A stretch of 64,000 nucleotides of DNA, from NCBI RefSeq assembly GCF_040639655.1, contig NZ_JBFAAI010000025.1, forward strand, positions 1 through 64,000, read 5' to 3'. Position 1 is the stretch's first letter. The number at the start of each line of letters is the position of its first letter. A program made the translations under genes and the position numbers. Positions 41,903-51,214 of the stretch are shown here, in pieces. Below the pieces are notes generated by a model that saw nothing but the letters and a program-made list of their open reading frames with translations, ran no database searches and was not told the origin of the DNA. This stretch comes from Actinoplanes sp040639655 (lineage in GTDB: Bacteria > Actinomycetota > Actinomycetes > Mycobacteriales > Micromonosporaceae).

Positions 41903-43513
41903 ATGCGCATGTGGAGAGACCTTCGGCTTGGCGCCCGGCTCGGGATGGCCTTCGGAGTGGTCGCCGTGCTGATGGTGATCGCCGTGGGGGTGGGCCTCGA
42001 CGGCATCGCTGCGGCCCGCGACGGTACTGCCCGGATGCGCAGCACGGCAGCGGTCGCGAACCTGGCGGGCGAGGCCAAGTTCCAGGCCGCGGACATGGCG
42101 GGGTGGCAGACCGGCTACCTGTTCGACGCGTTGCGGGGGGTGCCGGGAGCAACCGGTGACGACGTCGGCCAGCGCCGGCAGTTCCTTGCCTCGGCGCAGC
42201 GCCTGCGCCAGCAGCTCACCGACCTGGGCAGGCAGCCATTGACCGATGGCCAGCGCGGCATGGTCACCGATGCGACAGCGGCGTACGAGCGATTCATGCA
42301 GTTGGACGAGAAGATCGTCGCGCTGTACCGGACCGGCACGCCGGCCAGCCTGCGGGCGGGCGGTGAACTGGCCTCCGGCGAATCGCTTGAGGCGTTCGGC
42401 CAGGTAGCCGACGGTGTGGGCCAGCTGTCGGCCGACGCGGTGCAGGTGCAGAACCAGGTGGCCACCGCTGCGGAGGCCGACAGCGGCCGGGCGCAGATGT
42501 GGACAGCCGTGGCCGGTGCCGCCTGCCTGCTGCTGGCCGTCCTGTTGTCGCTGCTGATCACCCGGTCGATCACCCGGCCCATCGCTCGCATCGTCGAGGT
42601 GCTGACCGGCTTGGCCGCCGGGGATCTGACTTCCACCACCGGTTTGACGACGCGCGACGAGACCGGGCGGATGGGCCGCGCTCTGGACACCGCGATCACG
42701 AACCTGCGTGAGACGGTGACCACGATCGGCGGGTCGGCGATCACTTTGGCCGGGGCGTCCGAGGAACTTTCCACGGTCAGCTCCCAACTGCAGTCCGGGG
42801 CCGCGTCCGCCGCAGCCCAGGCCGGTGCCGCCTCGCAGGGCTCCGAGCAGGTCAACGCCGGCGTGCAGAGCATCGCCGCTGGTGCGGAGCAGATGAGCGC
42901 TTCGATAAGCGAGATCGCCTCCAACGCCGGGCGGGCCGCGCAGGTCGCGCAGGAGGCCATGGTCGTCGCCCAGCGCACCACAGCGCAGGTCGCCCAGCTC
43001 GGTACGGCGAGCGCCGAGATCGGAGACGTGGTCCGGCTGATCACCAGCATCGCCGAGCAGACGAATCTGCTGGCGCTGAACGCGACCATCGAAGCCGCGC
43101 GCGCCGGTGAACTCGGCAAGGGCTTCGCCGTGGTCGCCGGTGAGGTCAAGGAGCTCGCGCAACAGACCGCGAAGGCCACCGAGGAGATCACCACCCGGAT
43201 CGGCGCGATCCAGTCGTCGAGCCGCACCGCGGCCGAGGCCATCGGGGAGATCACCGGCGTCATTCAGCAGGTCAGCGACTACACCACCACGATCGCCTCC
43301 GCGGTGGAGGAGCAGACCGCCACCACGGCGGAGATGAGTCGTTCGGTGGCTGACGCGGCAGCCACCAGTGGCGAGGTCGCCCGCACCGTCGCCGATGTCG
43401 CCGATGTCGCCAGCGGTACCGCCGGCGGTGCCGATGCCACCCGGCAGGCCGCAGCCGAGCTGACCCGCCTCTCCAGCGATCTGACCCAGCTCGTCGGCCG
43501 GTTCCGTCACTGA
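41903..43513 (+). CDS. methyl-accepting chemotaxis protein
   Basis: 536 aa from ATG 41903 (GTG 41894 and ATG 41909 also possible). Membrane helix (GMAFGVVAVLMVIAVGVGL), a ~150-residue four-helix-bundle type outside domain, second helix (AAGAACLLLAVLLSLLI, about 205), HAMP (RPIARIVEVLTGLAAGDL) and the signalling hairpin with the conserved tip IAEQTNLLALNATIEAARAG and VVAGEVKELAQQT. Couples an outside signal to CheA/CheW, which are not in this window. Many actinomycetes with motile spores (Actinoplanes) keep such receptors. Confidence 0.92.
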   Translation: MRMWRDLRLGARLGMAFGVVAVLMVIAVGVGLDGIAAARDGTARMRSTAAVANLAGEAKFQAADMAGWQTGYLFDALRGVPGATGDDVGQRRQFLASAQRLRQQLTDLGRQPLTDGQRGMVTDATAAYERFMQLDEKIVALYRTGTPASLRAGGELASGESLEAFGQVADGVGQLSADAVQVQNQVATAAEADSGRAQMWTAVAGAACLLLAVLLSLLITRSITRPIARIVEVLTGLAAGDLTSTTGLTTRDETGRMGRALDTAITNLRETVTTIGGSAITLAGASEELSTVSSQLQSGAASAAAQAGAASQGSEQVNAGVQSIAAGAEQMSASISEIASNAGRAAQVAQEAMVVAQRTTAQVAQLGTASAEIGDVVRLITSIAEQTNLLALNATIEAARAGELGKGFAVVAGEVKELAQQTAKATEEITTRIGAIQSSSRTAAEAIGEITGVIQQVSDYTTTIASAVEEQTATTAEMSRSVADAAATSGEVARTVADVADVASGTAGGADATRQAAAELTRLSSDLTQLVGRFRH

Positions 43514-43613
43514 TCCGCGGCACCGTCCTCCACCGTGACTACGGCGGGTTACCATGGCGGGAGAACGGTCGAGCCAAATCCCCCCTGGTCCCGGTCCGGA
43601 TGGGTGGTGGGGG

Positions 43614-44752
<1,139 letters not shown>

Positions 44753-44756
<4 letters not shown>

Positions 44757-45400
44757 GGCTGTCCATCCGGACCACCGACGTCGTGCAACGGGCGATCGAC
44801 ATCGTTCTCGCCGGCAGCGTGCTGGTGGCCACGGCACCCGTCATGGCCGGGGTCGCCGTTGTGGTGGCCGCGGGACTCGGCCGTCCCGTGCTGTTCCGCC
44901 AGCAGCGCCCCGGACTTCACGGACGGCCGTTCACGCTGGTCAAGTTCCGCACCATGCGCGACGTGGACGAGAGCCGCGGCCGGGTCACCGACGCCGACCG
45001 GCTCACCGGCCTGGGCCGCGCACTGCGAGCCACCAGCCTGGACGAGCTGCCGACGATGTGGAACGTGCTGCGCGGCGAGATGAGCCTGGTCGGACCACGG
45101 CCCCTGCTCATGCAGTATCTCGACCTGTACACCGCCGAACAGGCGCGCCGGCATCTCGTACGGCCGGGCGTCACCGGACTCGCGCAGGTGAGCGGACGCA
45201 ATCTGCTGAACTGGGAGGACCGGCTGGCGCTCGACGTCTGGTACGTCGATCACCGCTCCTTGGCCCTGAACGCCCGGATCTGCGTACGAACCGTTCTGGT
45301 GCTGATGCGGCGGGTGGGCATCGCCGCGCCGGGCTCGGCCACGATGCCGCTGTTCACCGGTTCGCCGCGGCCCGGCGGTCAGGAGGCGAACAGTGTCTGA
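44753..45400 (+). CDS. undecaprenyl-phosphate sugar-phosphate transferase (PglC-like)
   Basis: 215 aa, one N-terminal re-entrant/membrane helix (IDIVLAGSVLVATAPVMAGVAVVVA) and the family core KFRTM, SLDELPTMWNVLRGEMSLVGPRP (catalytic Asp-Glu) and RPGVTGLAQVSGRN. The small PglC-size form lacks the extra membrane domain of WbaP-type enzymes. Transfers the first sugar phosphate to the lipid carrier at the inner face of the membrane. GTG start overlaps the aminotransferase stop; its own stop overlaps the acetyltransferase start by 8 bases. Confidence 0.9.
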
Positions 45401-46028
45401 GCCGGTCGTCATCGTCGGATGCGGCGGCCACGGCCGCGAGATCTTCGGGATCATCGCGGCCCTCAACGACAGTTCGGGCGATCCGTGGAAGGTGGTGGGA
45501 TTCCTCGACGACGCGCCGTCGGAGGCCAACCTGCGCGGTGTGGACCGGCTCGGCGCCGCCTGGCTGGGGCCCAACGAGCTGTTGTCACGTCTGGACGCCC
45601 ACTACGTCATCGGCATCGGCGACCCGCGGATCCGTGCCGGGGTCGCCGCGCGCCTCGACCCGTTCGGCCGGCCGGCGGCTGTCATCGTGCATCCCGCGGC
45701 GACGTTGGGTTTGGACAACGAGGTGGCCGACGGGGTCGTGCTGTTCGCCGGAGCCCGGATCACGACGAACGTGACCCTGGGCCGGCACGTTCACATCAAC
45801 CAGAACGCCACGGTCGGCCATGACTCCGTTCTGGCCGACTACGTCCAGGTGAACCCGCTCGCGGCGGTCTCCGGCAACTGCGGCATCGGCCGGGAGGTGC
45901 TGATCGGCACCAACTCCTGCGTGCTGCAGGGCCGGACGGTGGGAGACGGCTCGACGGTGGGCGCCGGGGCGTGCGTCGTACGTGACGTCGGCGCCGGCCG
46001 GGTCGTCAAGGGCGTCCCGGCCGGGTAG
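45393..46028 (+). CDS. sugar O/N-acetyltransferase, PglD-like (left-handed beta helix)
   Basis: 211 aa. N-terminal PglB/NeuD-type domain (VIVGCGGHGREIFGII, VVGFLDDAPSE), then hexapeptide repeats (VTLGRHVHINQNATVGHDSVLADYV) with the putative catalytic His in VGHDS, ending VVKGVPAG. Acetylates the 4-amino sugar nucleotide with acetyl-CoA, the third step to UDP-diacetylbacillosamine. GTG start within the upstream gene. Together with the dehydratase and aminotransferase the pathway is complete. Confidence 0.88.
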   Translation: MSEPVVIVGCGGHGREIFGIIAALNDSSGDPWKVVGFLDDAPSEANLRGVDRLGAAWLGPNELLSRLDAHYVIGIGDPRIRAGVAARLDPFGRPAAVIVHPAATLGLDNEVADGVVLFAGARITTNVTLGRHVHINQNATVGHDSVLADYVQVNPLAAVSGNCGIGREVLIGTNSCVLQGRTVGDGSTVGAGACVVRDVGAGRVVKGVPAG

Positions 46029-46041
46029 CGAAGGGTGACAC

Positions 46042-47316
46042 ATGCGAATCACCTACATCCACCAATACTTCAAGACACCGGGGATGTCCGGTGGGACGCG
46101 CTCCTACGAGTTCGCCCGGCGCCTGGTCGAACGGGGGCACGAGGTGCACATGATCACCGGCGACCCGGACAGCCGGCACGAGCGGGTGACAAGGGAGTCC
46201 GGGATCGTGGTGCACTGGCTCCCGGTGCCCTACAGCAACGCGATGTCGTACCGTCGCCGGATCGTGGCGTTTCTCGGCTTCGTCCGCCGGTCGGCGGTGG
46301 TGGCCGGCCGTCTGCGGCACGACCTGGTCCTGGCGACCAGCACACCGCTGACGGTCGCTGTCCCCGGCGTCTACGCGGCACTGCGCCGACGTGCACCGAT
46401 GGTGCTGGAGGTCCGCGACGTGTGGCCGGAACTGCCGATCGCGCTGGGTGTGCTCCGGTCGCCGGTCAGCCGCTGGGCCGCCCAGCGGCTGGAGGCGTGG
46501 GCCTACCGCAGGTCGGCTCATGTCATCGCACTGTCCCCGGGCATGGCGGCCAGCATCCGGCGCCGTTTTCCCGGCGTCGCGGTCACCGTGGTGCCGAACA
46601 GCTCCGACCTCGAGCTGTTCGCCGGGGCCGGCCGCGCGGGCGCGTCGCTGCGGCAGCGGACGCCATGGCTCGGTGACCGGCCACTGCTGCTGTACGCCGG
46701 AACGCTCGGACCGGCGAACGGCGTGGACTACCTGGTACGCCTGGCCGCCAGTCTCGCCGGCATCGCCCCCGACGTGCGGATCGCCATTCTCGGCGACGGC
46801 CGGATGCGCGACAGCATCCGGGATCTGGCCGTCGAGTCGGGCGTGCTGAATCGGAACCTGTTCATGCTCGGGCCGGTCAGCAAAGCCGAGGTGGTGGCGT
46901 TCTTCGGCGCGTGCGACCTGGCGGCCTCCGTGTTCGTCGACGTGCCGGAGCTGGGGAACAACTCGCCGAACAAGGTCTTCGACGCCTTCGCCGCGGGCCG
47001 GCCGGTTGCCGTGAATCACGGCGGCTGGATCGCCGACCTGATCACGGAGACGGGTGCCGGGCTGGTGCTGCCCGCGCGCGATCCCGCGGCGGCGGCTGTG
47101 TCGGTGGCCGGCTTCGTCGGCGATCGCGCGGCATGCCGGGCGGCCGGGGCGGCGGCGTACGCGCTGGCGCGCGATCGATTCGACCGCGACCTGCTTTTCG
47201 AAGACTTCGAGCGGGTCCTGTCCGACGCGGCGGGCTACCGGGGGAGCGGGGCGGCGGGCCGGGCCGGCCGGACCGCGGCCAGCAGTAGGAAGATCCACAT
47301 CAGTCGAGCGTCGTAG
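46042..47316 (+). CDS. glycosyltransferase family 4
   Basis: 424 aa, GT-B fold. N-terminal acceptor domain begins ITYIHQYFKTPGMSGGTRSYEFARRL, as in WbuB-type enzymes; the donor domain has VVPNSSDLELF, LLLYAGTLGPANGVDYLV and NNSPNKVFDAFAAGRPVAVN with the EX-like nucleotide sugar site. AAGGGTG lies just upstream. The only glycosyltransferase seen in the cluster besides the initiating one, so a very short repeat unit is suggested. Its 3' end overlaps the convergent polymerase gene by 82 bases, an unusually long overlap. Confidence 0.9.
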   Translation: MRITYIHQYFKTPGMSGGTRSYEFARRLVERGHEVHMITGDPDSRHERVTRESGIVVHWLPVPYSNAMSYRRRIVAFLGFVRRSAVVAGRLRHDLVLATSTPLTVAVPGVYAALRRRAPMVLEVRDVWPELPIALGVLRSPVSRWAAQRLEAWAYRRSAHVIALSPGMAASIRRRFPGVAVTVVPNSSDLELFAGAGRAGASLRQRTPWLGDRPLLLYAGTLGPANGVDYLVRLAASLAGIAPDVRIAILGDGRMRDSIRDLAVESGVLNRNLFMLGPVSKAEVVAFFGACDLAASVFVDVPELGNNSPNKVFDAFAAGRPVAVNHGGWIADLITETGAGLVLPARDPAAAAVSVAGFVGDRAACRAAGAAAYALARDRFDRDLLFEDFERVLSDAAGYRGSGAAGRAGRTAASSRKIHISRAS

Positions 47317-48428
47317 TAGTCGCCGGAGAACAGGCTGGCGGCCCCGATGAAGATGCCGCAGTAGGCTGCTGTCCGGCATTCCAGGCTGCGCTCGGGCAGC
47401 GGCACGGTGGTGTAGCCGTGCCACAGGCCCAGCCACGCCACCACCAGGAGCGCCAGTCCGACGAACCCGCCCTCGGCGGCGATCGACAGCGGCAGGTTGT
47501 GCACGTACTCCTCGGCGAATCCCAGATCGACGACCGTCTGGAAACCGTTGAGACCCGTACCGAGGATCGGTCGTTGCAGGAAGATCCGTAACGCCATCTG
47601 GAACAGCAGGTCACGCGAGGACGCGTACCCCTGACCGATGGTCGAGTCGACGAACCGTTGCTGCACGAACCCGGCTATGAGCGGACCGGTCGTGATCACC
47701 AGGACCGTGCCGACCACGGCGATCAGGGCGAGTGGCTTGGCGATCCGGTTGACGTCGAACCTGGGCCGGATGGCCAGCAGCGCGACGGCGATCGTGATAC
47801 CGAGCGCGACGATGCCGCCCCGTGAGCCGGAGGCGACCGCCCCGAACAGGAAGGCCGGGATCGGAACCAGCCAGATCAGCTTCTCACCGCTGCGCAGGTA
47901 CAGGTAGAGCGAGGTGATGGCACCGAGGATCATGACACGGACGAAGACGTTCGGGCCGCCACCGAGCGCCGCCCACCGGCCGTTGGTCTCGTGGCCCTGA
48001 CCGGACGCGGCGGCCAGGAAGTAGACCCAGGCCGCGGCGTGGAACAGCTTCAGGGTCGTGGCCGTAACCCGGTCGCGGTCCCATGCGGCCAGGGTGAAGT
48101 AGACCAGCAGCAGCCCGCCGACCGCGCACAGATCGGCGACGGCCGGGCCGGTCACCGCACCGGGCGGCACCCACAGCACCGACAGCCCCTGATAGCCGAG
48201 CAGCGCCAGGATGCCGAGCAGGACGTGCCCACCCTCGGCCGGGCGTGCGCCGACGTGGTGCGCCTCGAGAACGAGCGCCAGGAGCAGCACCAGGAACAGG
48301 GGCACTCGGACGTCGTTGATGATCGGGACGTCGAGGCCGACCCGGTCCAGCGTGAAGCGGCCGGACAGGGTCACCACGAAGGCGATCAGGACGACCAGTC
48401 CGGGTCGCTGCGGTTCCGCGGCGGTCAT
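47235..48428 (-). CDS. O-antigen ligase/polymerase family membrane protein (Wzy-like)
   Basis: 397 aa from ATG 48428, with ATGA overlap to the upstream flippase. About ten hydrophobic helices; the Wzy_C/WaaL-type outside loop and motif GQGYASSRDLLFQMALRIFLQ, RPILGTGLNGFQTV are present around residues 255-300. It would join lipid-linked repeats outside the membrane. The frame continues to 49280 but that part is antisense to the flippase and not membrane-like. Confidence 0.8.
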   Translation of the reverse strand: MTAAEPQRPGLVVLIAFVVTLSGRFTLDRVGLDVPIINDVRVPLFLVLLLALVLEAHHVGARPAEGGHVLLGILALLGYQGLSVLWVPPGAVTGPAVADLCAVGGLLLVYFTLAAWDRDRVTATTLKLFHAAAWVYFLAAASGQGHETNGRWAALGGGPNVFVRVMILGAITSLYLYLRSGEKLIWLVPIPAFLFGAVASGSRGGIVALGITIAVALLAIRPRFDVNRIAKPLALIAVVGTVLVITTGPLIAGFVQQRFVDSTIGQGYASSRDLLFQMALRIFLQRPILGTGLNGFQTVVDLGFAEEYVHNLPLSIAAEGGFVGLALLVVAWLGLWHGYTTVPLPERSLECRTAAYCGIFIGAASLFSGDYYDARLMWIFLLLAAVRPARPAAPLPR

Positions 48429-49711
48429 GAGCGCTGCCGCCGCAGGGCATACGCGGCGAGACCCGCCGCATGGCACCCGAGCACGAAAGCCGCCACCAGC
48501 AATCCCAGTACCGCCGCGTGCGGTGTCGCGAGGAACACCGTGCCGATACCGGTCACCACGAACTGCAGAAGGAGGACCCCCACCAGGAGCCGGCTCACCA
48601 CCTTGGCCTCGAGCAGGGTGTCCAGCGTCGGCCGGGCCGCGTAGAACATCGCGAGTGGGACGGCGGCCAGCACGCCCAGCCGCAGCACCGGGATCGCGTC
48701 GCCGAACTCCGGGCCGAGGAACGCCCGCACCATCAACGGCGCGAACGCCACGATCACGGCGGCGGGGACGGCGGCGGCCGAGCCGGCCAGCAACGGCAGC
48801 ACGGTCAGTAGTTGCCGTACGGTCCCGTGCTCCTCGGGCCGATGGAACAGCCGGCTGATCCGAGGCATCAGCACCGGTGTGAGCATGGCGAACACGGAGC
48901 AGATCAGGGTGACCGCGGAGGTGGTGAAGCCGACGTAACCCGCTTGCGGGCTCTCGGGCATCGTCACGGCCACCGCGAGCGTCGGCAGCGTGTAGAAGCC
49001 GGGAAGAGCCAATTCCCCCGGCATCCGGCGTACGCCGTACGAGATCAATGTTCTGATGCCGGGCTCCGCCGTCGCGGCGGGGGCGGGATCGCTCCGAACC
49101 GCGAGCAACCCGGCTACGCCCACCATCGCGGTGCCCAGTCCCTGGACGATCAGGAAGTCCTCGAGCCGGTCCGTCGCGGCGAACGCGATCAGTGGTGTCA
49201 ACCCGAAGCCGGCCCCGAGAGCCACGTTCGAGACTGCCTCCTGACGATTGCCGCGCAGCGCGGCCAGGGTGATCGTGCACAGGCAGTTGCCGCCCAGCAT
49301 GATGAGAACGGCGGTGACCGCGGACCGCCCGCCGGGTAACCCCAGCAGGGCGGCGATCTGCTCACCGGCCGCGGCGCCGGCCAGCGTGACGACGGTGACC
49401 AGCGCCGCTTCGAGATACCAGACCTGGCGGGCGAGCCGGCGGCCGCGGTGCTCGGCGCGCGGCAGGTATCGGTACAGGCCGACGCCGAGGCCGAGCAGCA
49501 GTGCCGGCTGAAGTGTCGTCACCATGCCGCGGGCGATCTGGTAGAAGGCGAATCCGTCGACGCTGTCCCGGCGGGCGACCAGGTGAAACAGAAGAAGCCC
49601 GGTCCCGAGCACGAAACACTGGATGGCAAACGTGGCGGCGTAGTCGTGTCGCACCGCGGAGGGCACCGTGCGCAGCAGCGACCGCAGGCCGGGCCGGTCA
49701 CCGCGGGGCAT
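48425..49711 (-). CDS. polysaccharide flippase (Wzx/MOP family)
   Basis: 428 aa with about twelve hydrophobic helices. The N-terminal region IQCFVLGTGLLLFHLVARRDSVDGFAFYQIARG and the helix-loop repeats fit MOP/Wzx flippases. It would move the lipid-linked glycan across the membrane. First helix is preceded by a basic stretch. Lies 27 bases after the Wzz/kinase gene and overlaps the Wzy gene by ATGA. Confidence 0.8.
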   Translation of the reverse strand: MPRGDRPGLRSLLRTVPSAVRHDYAATFAIQCFVLGTGLLLFHLVARRDSVDGFAFYQIARGMVTTLQPALLLGLGVGLYRYLPRAEHRGRRLARQVWYLEAALVTVVTLAGAAAGEQIAALLGLPGGRSAVTAVLIMLGGNCLCTITLAALRGNRQEAVSNVALGAGFGLTPLIAFAATDRLEDFLIVQGLGTAMVGVAGLLAVRSDPAPAATAEPGIRTLISYGVRRMPGELALPGFYTLPTLAVAVTMPESPQAGYVGFTTSAVTLICSVFAMLTPVLMPRISRLFHRPEEHGTVRQLLTVLPLLAGSAAAVPAAVIVAFAPLMVRAFLGPEFGDAIPVLRLGVLAAVPLAMFYAARPTLDTLLEAKVVSRLLVGVLLLQFVVTGIGTVFLATPHAAVLGLLVAAFVLGCHAAGLAAYALRRQRS

Positions 49712-49738
49712 GCGCCGGTTCGCGGCCGAGGCCGGTGA

Positions 49739-51118
49739 TCATGACGGCTGTCTCCGCCAGCTGCCCCGGCCCTTGCGCGCCGGCTTCGCACCGGACAGGT
49801 ACGCGTCGTAGGTAGGCACCGCGTCCGGTCCCTTGTTGGTGACCATGTTCAGCACGCAGCCGAGCAGCGTGGCGTTGACTGCGTGCAGCACTCGCACCGC
49901 GCCGGTGACCTGTGCCGCCGTCGTCCTTCTCGCCTGCACCACCAGTAGCGTGCCGTCGGTGCGGGCGGCCACGACGCCCGCGTCGGTGACCGGGAGCAGG
50001 GGCGGGCAGTCGAAGATCACTACGTCGAACTTCTTGCGCGCCTCGTCGACGAGTTCGGTCATGCGCGGCGAACTGAGCAGTTCGCTCGGGTTCGGCGGGG
50101 TCCGGCCGCTGGCCAGCAGCCACAGTCCGGCACCCCATGGCTGCAGTACCTGCTCCAGGACCGCGGTGCCGTCGAGGATTGTGCTCAGGCCCGCAGAGTC
50201 CTCGCGGCCCAGGAACGCGGCGAGTCGCGGGCGGCGTAATTCGGCGTCGACGACCAGGACCCGCTGGCCGGCCTCGGCGAACAGCCACGCGAGCCCGCAG
50301 GCGGTGGCCGAGCGGCCCTCTCCGGGAACCGCGCTGGTCACCGCCAGCGTCTTCACCGAGGCGGCGGCGGCGGCGCACTGCACCTGCGTACGGATCTCGC
50401 GCAGCGCCTCTGTTCGTGCCGAGGCGCTGGGCGAGACGAACGGCGCGCCCTGGTCCATCGGCACCTGGGCCAGAACCGGCGCCGACGCGAGAGCCTGCAG
50501 CGCCTCGGCGGTGCGTACGGTGTGGTCGGCGACCTCCCGCCCGACCGAGCCGACAGCGCCGACGACGAGCCCGACGACCAAGGCGAGGGCCAGGTTGTTC
50601 AGCAGGTCCGGCGCCACCGGGTCCTCGTCGAGTGCCGGCCCGGAGACGACGGTCACCTTGACCGTCGAGGGCTGCGCCGGTGCCGGGCGCTCCAGGTCCT
50701 CGACGGCGGTCTCGAAACGGAGCGTGACCCGCGTGAGCAGCAGCATCGCGCGGTTGCGGTCCCGGTCCTCCACGGTGACCTCCATCATGACCGTGTCGGC
50801 GACGGTCTCCGCGGAGATCGCCTCGCGAACCTCCCGCGGATTCATGTCGACGCCCGGTGTCCCGGCGATCGGGGTGGCGACCTCGTCACTGGTCAGGAGC
50901 TTGGCGTAGGTGGACAGGCGGCTGACGTTGAACATGCTGGCGGGGTAGAGGTCGGAGGCACCGGCGATCGGAGTGGAGAAGAAGAAGGTGACGCGTGCGG
51001 CGTACACCGGTGTGGTGTTCCAGTTGACGATCAGAGCCACGACGAGGGCCAGGGCCACCGAGGCCGCCAGCAACCACCAGTGCCGCCTGGCGACACGGAG
51101 GTATTCCCGCAGGCCCAT
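49739..51118 (-). CDS. Wzz-type chain-length regulator fused to tyrosine-kinase-like ATPase
   Basis: 459 aa. Wzz domain with two membrane helices (WWLLAASVALALVVALIV; LALALVVGLVVGAVG) around an outside loop, then a BY-kinase/ParA-like ATPase: Walker A region SAVPGEGRSAT (about residue 262), Walker A' LVVDAELRRPRL and Walker B VIFDCPPLLP. The invariant Walker A Lys is Arg, and the C-terminal end has only two Tyr (TYDAYLSG), not the usual Tyr cluster. Length control without kinase activity is possible. RBS GGGAGG; first gene of the minus-strand half of the glycan cluster. Confidence 0.85.
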   Translation of the reverse strand: MGLREYLRVARRHWWLLAASVALALVVALIVNWNTTPVYAARVTFFFSTPIAGASDLYPASMFNVSRLSTYAKLLTSDEVATPIAGTPGVDMNPREVREAISAETVADTVMMEVTVEDRDRNRAMLLLTRVTLRFETAVEDLERPAPAQPSTVKVTVVSGPALDEDPVAPDLLNNLALALVVGLVVGAVGSVGREVADHTVRTAEALQALASAPVLAQVPMDQGAPFVSPSASARTEALREIRTQVQCAAAAASVKTLAVTSAVPGEGRSATACGLAWLFAEAGQRVLVVDAELRRPRLAAFLGREDSAGLSTILDGTAVLEQVLQPWGAGLWLLASGRTPPNPSELLSSPRMTELVDEARKKFDVVIFDCPPLLPVTDAGVVAARTDGTLLVVQARRTTAAQVTGAVRVLHAVNATLLGCVLNMVTNKGPDAVPTYDAYLSGAKPARKGRGSWRRQPS

Positions 51119-51214
51119 CCGGAGCCTCCCGATTCGCTGCTATAGAGGCAATACTGTCGGAATAGCCACGAAGTCAGAATTTATCATGATTAACGTTCTG
51201 ATACGCTGCCGAAC
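51119..51214. promoter_or_regulatory. divergent promoter/operator of glycan cluster
   Basis: A/T-rich 96-base gap between the Wzz/kinase gene (minus) and the dehydratase gene (plus). It holds an inverted repeat with perfect arms TCAGAA/TTCTGA (51174-51201) around TTATCATGATTAA, ending 13 bases before the dehydratase ATG. No clear RBS for that gene, so it may be leaderless or its translation may be blocked by a bound repressor. Confidence 0.55.
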
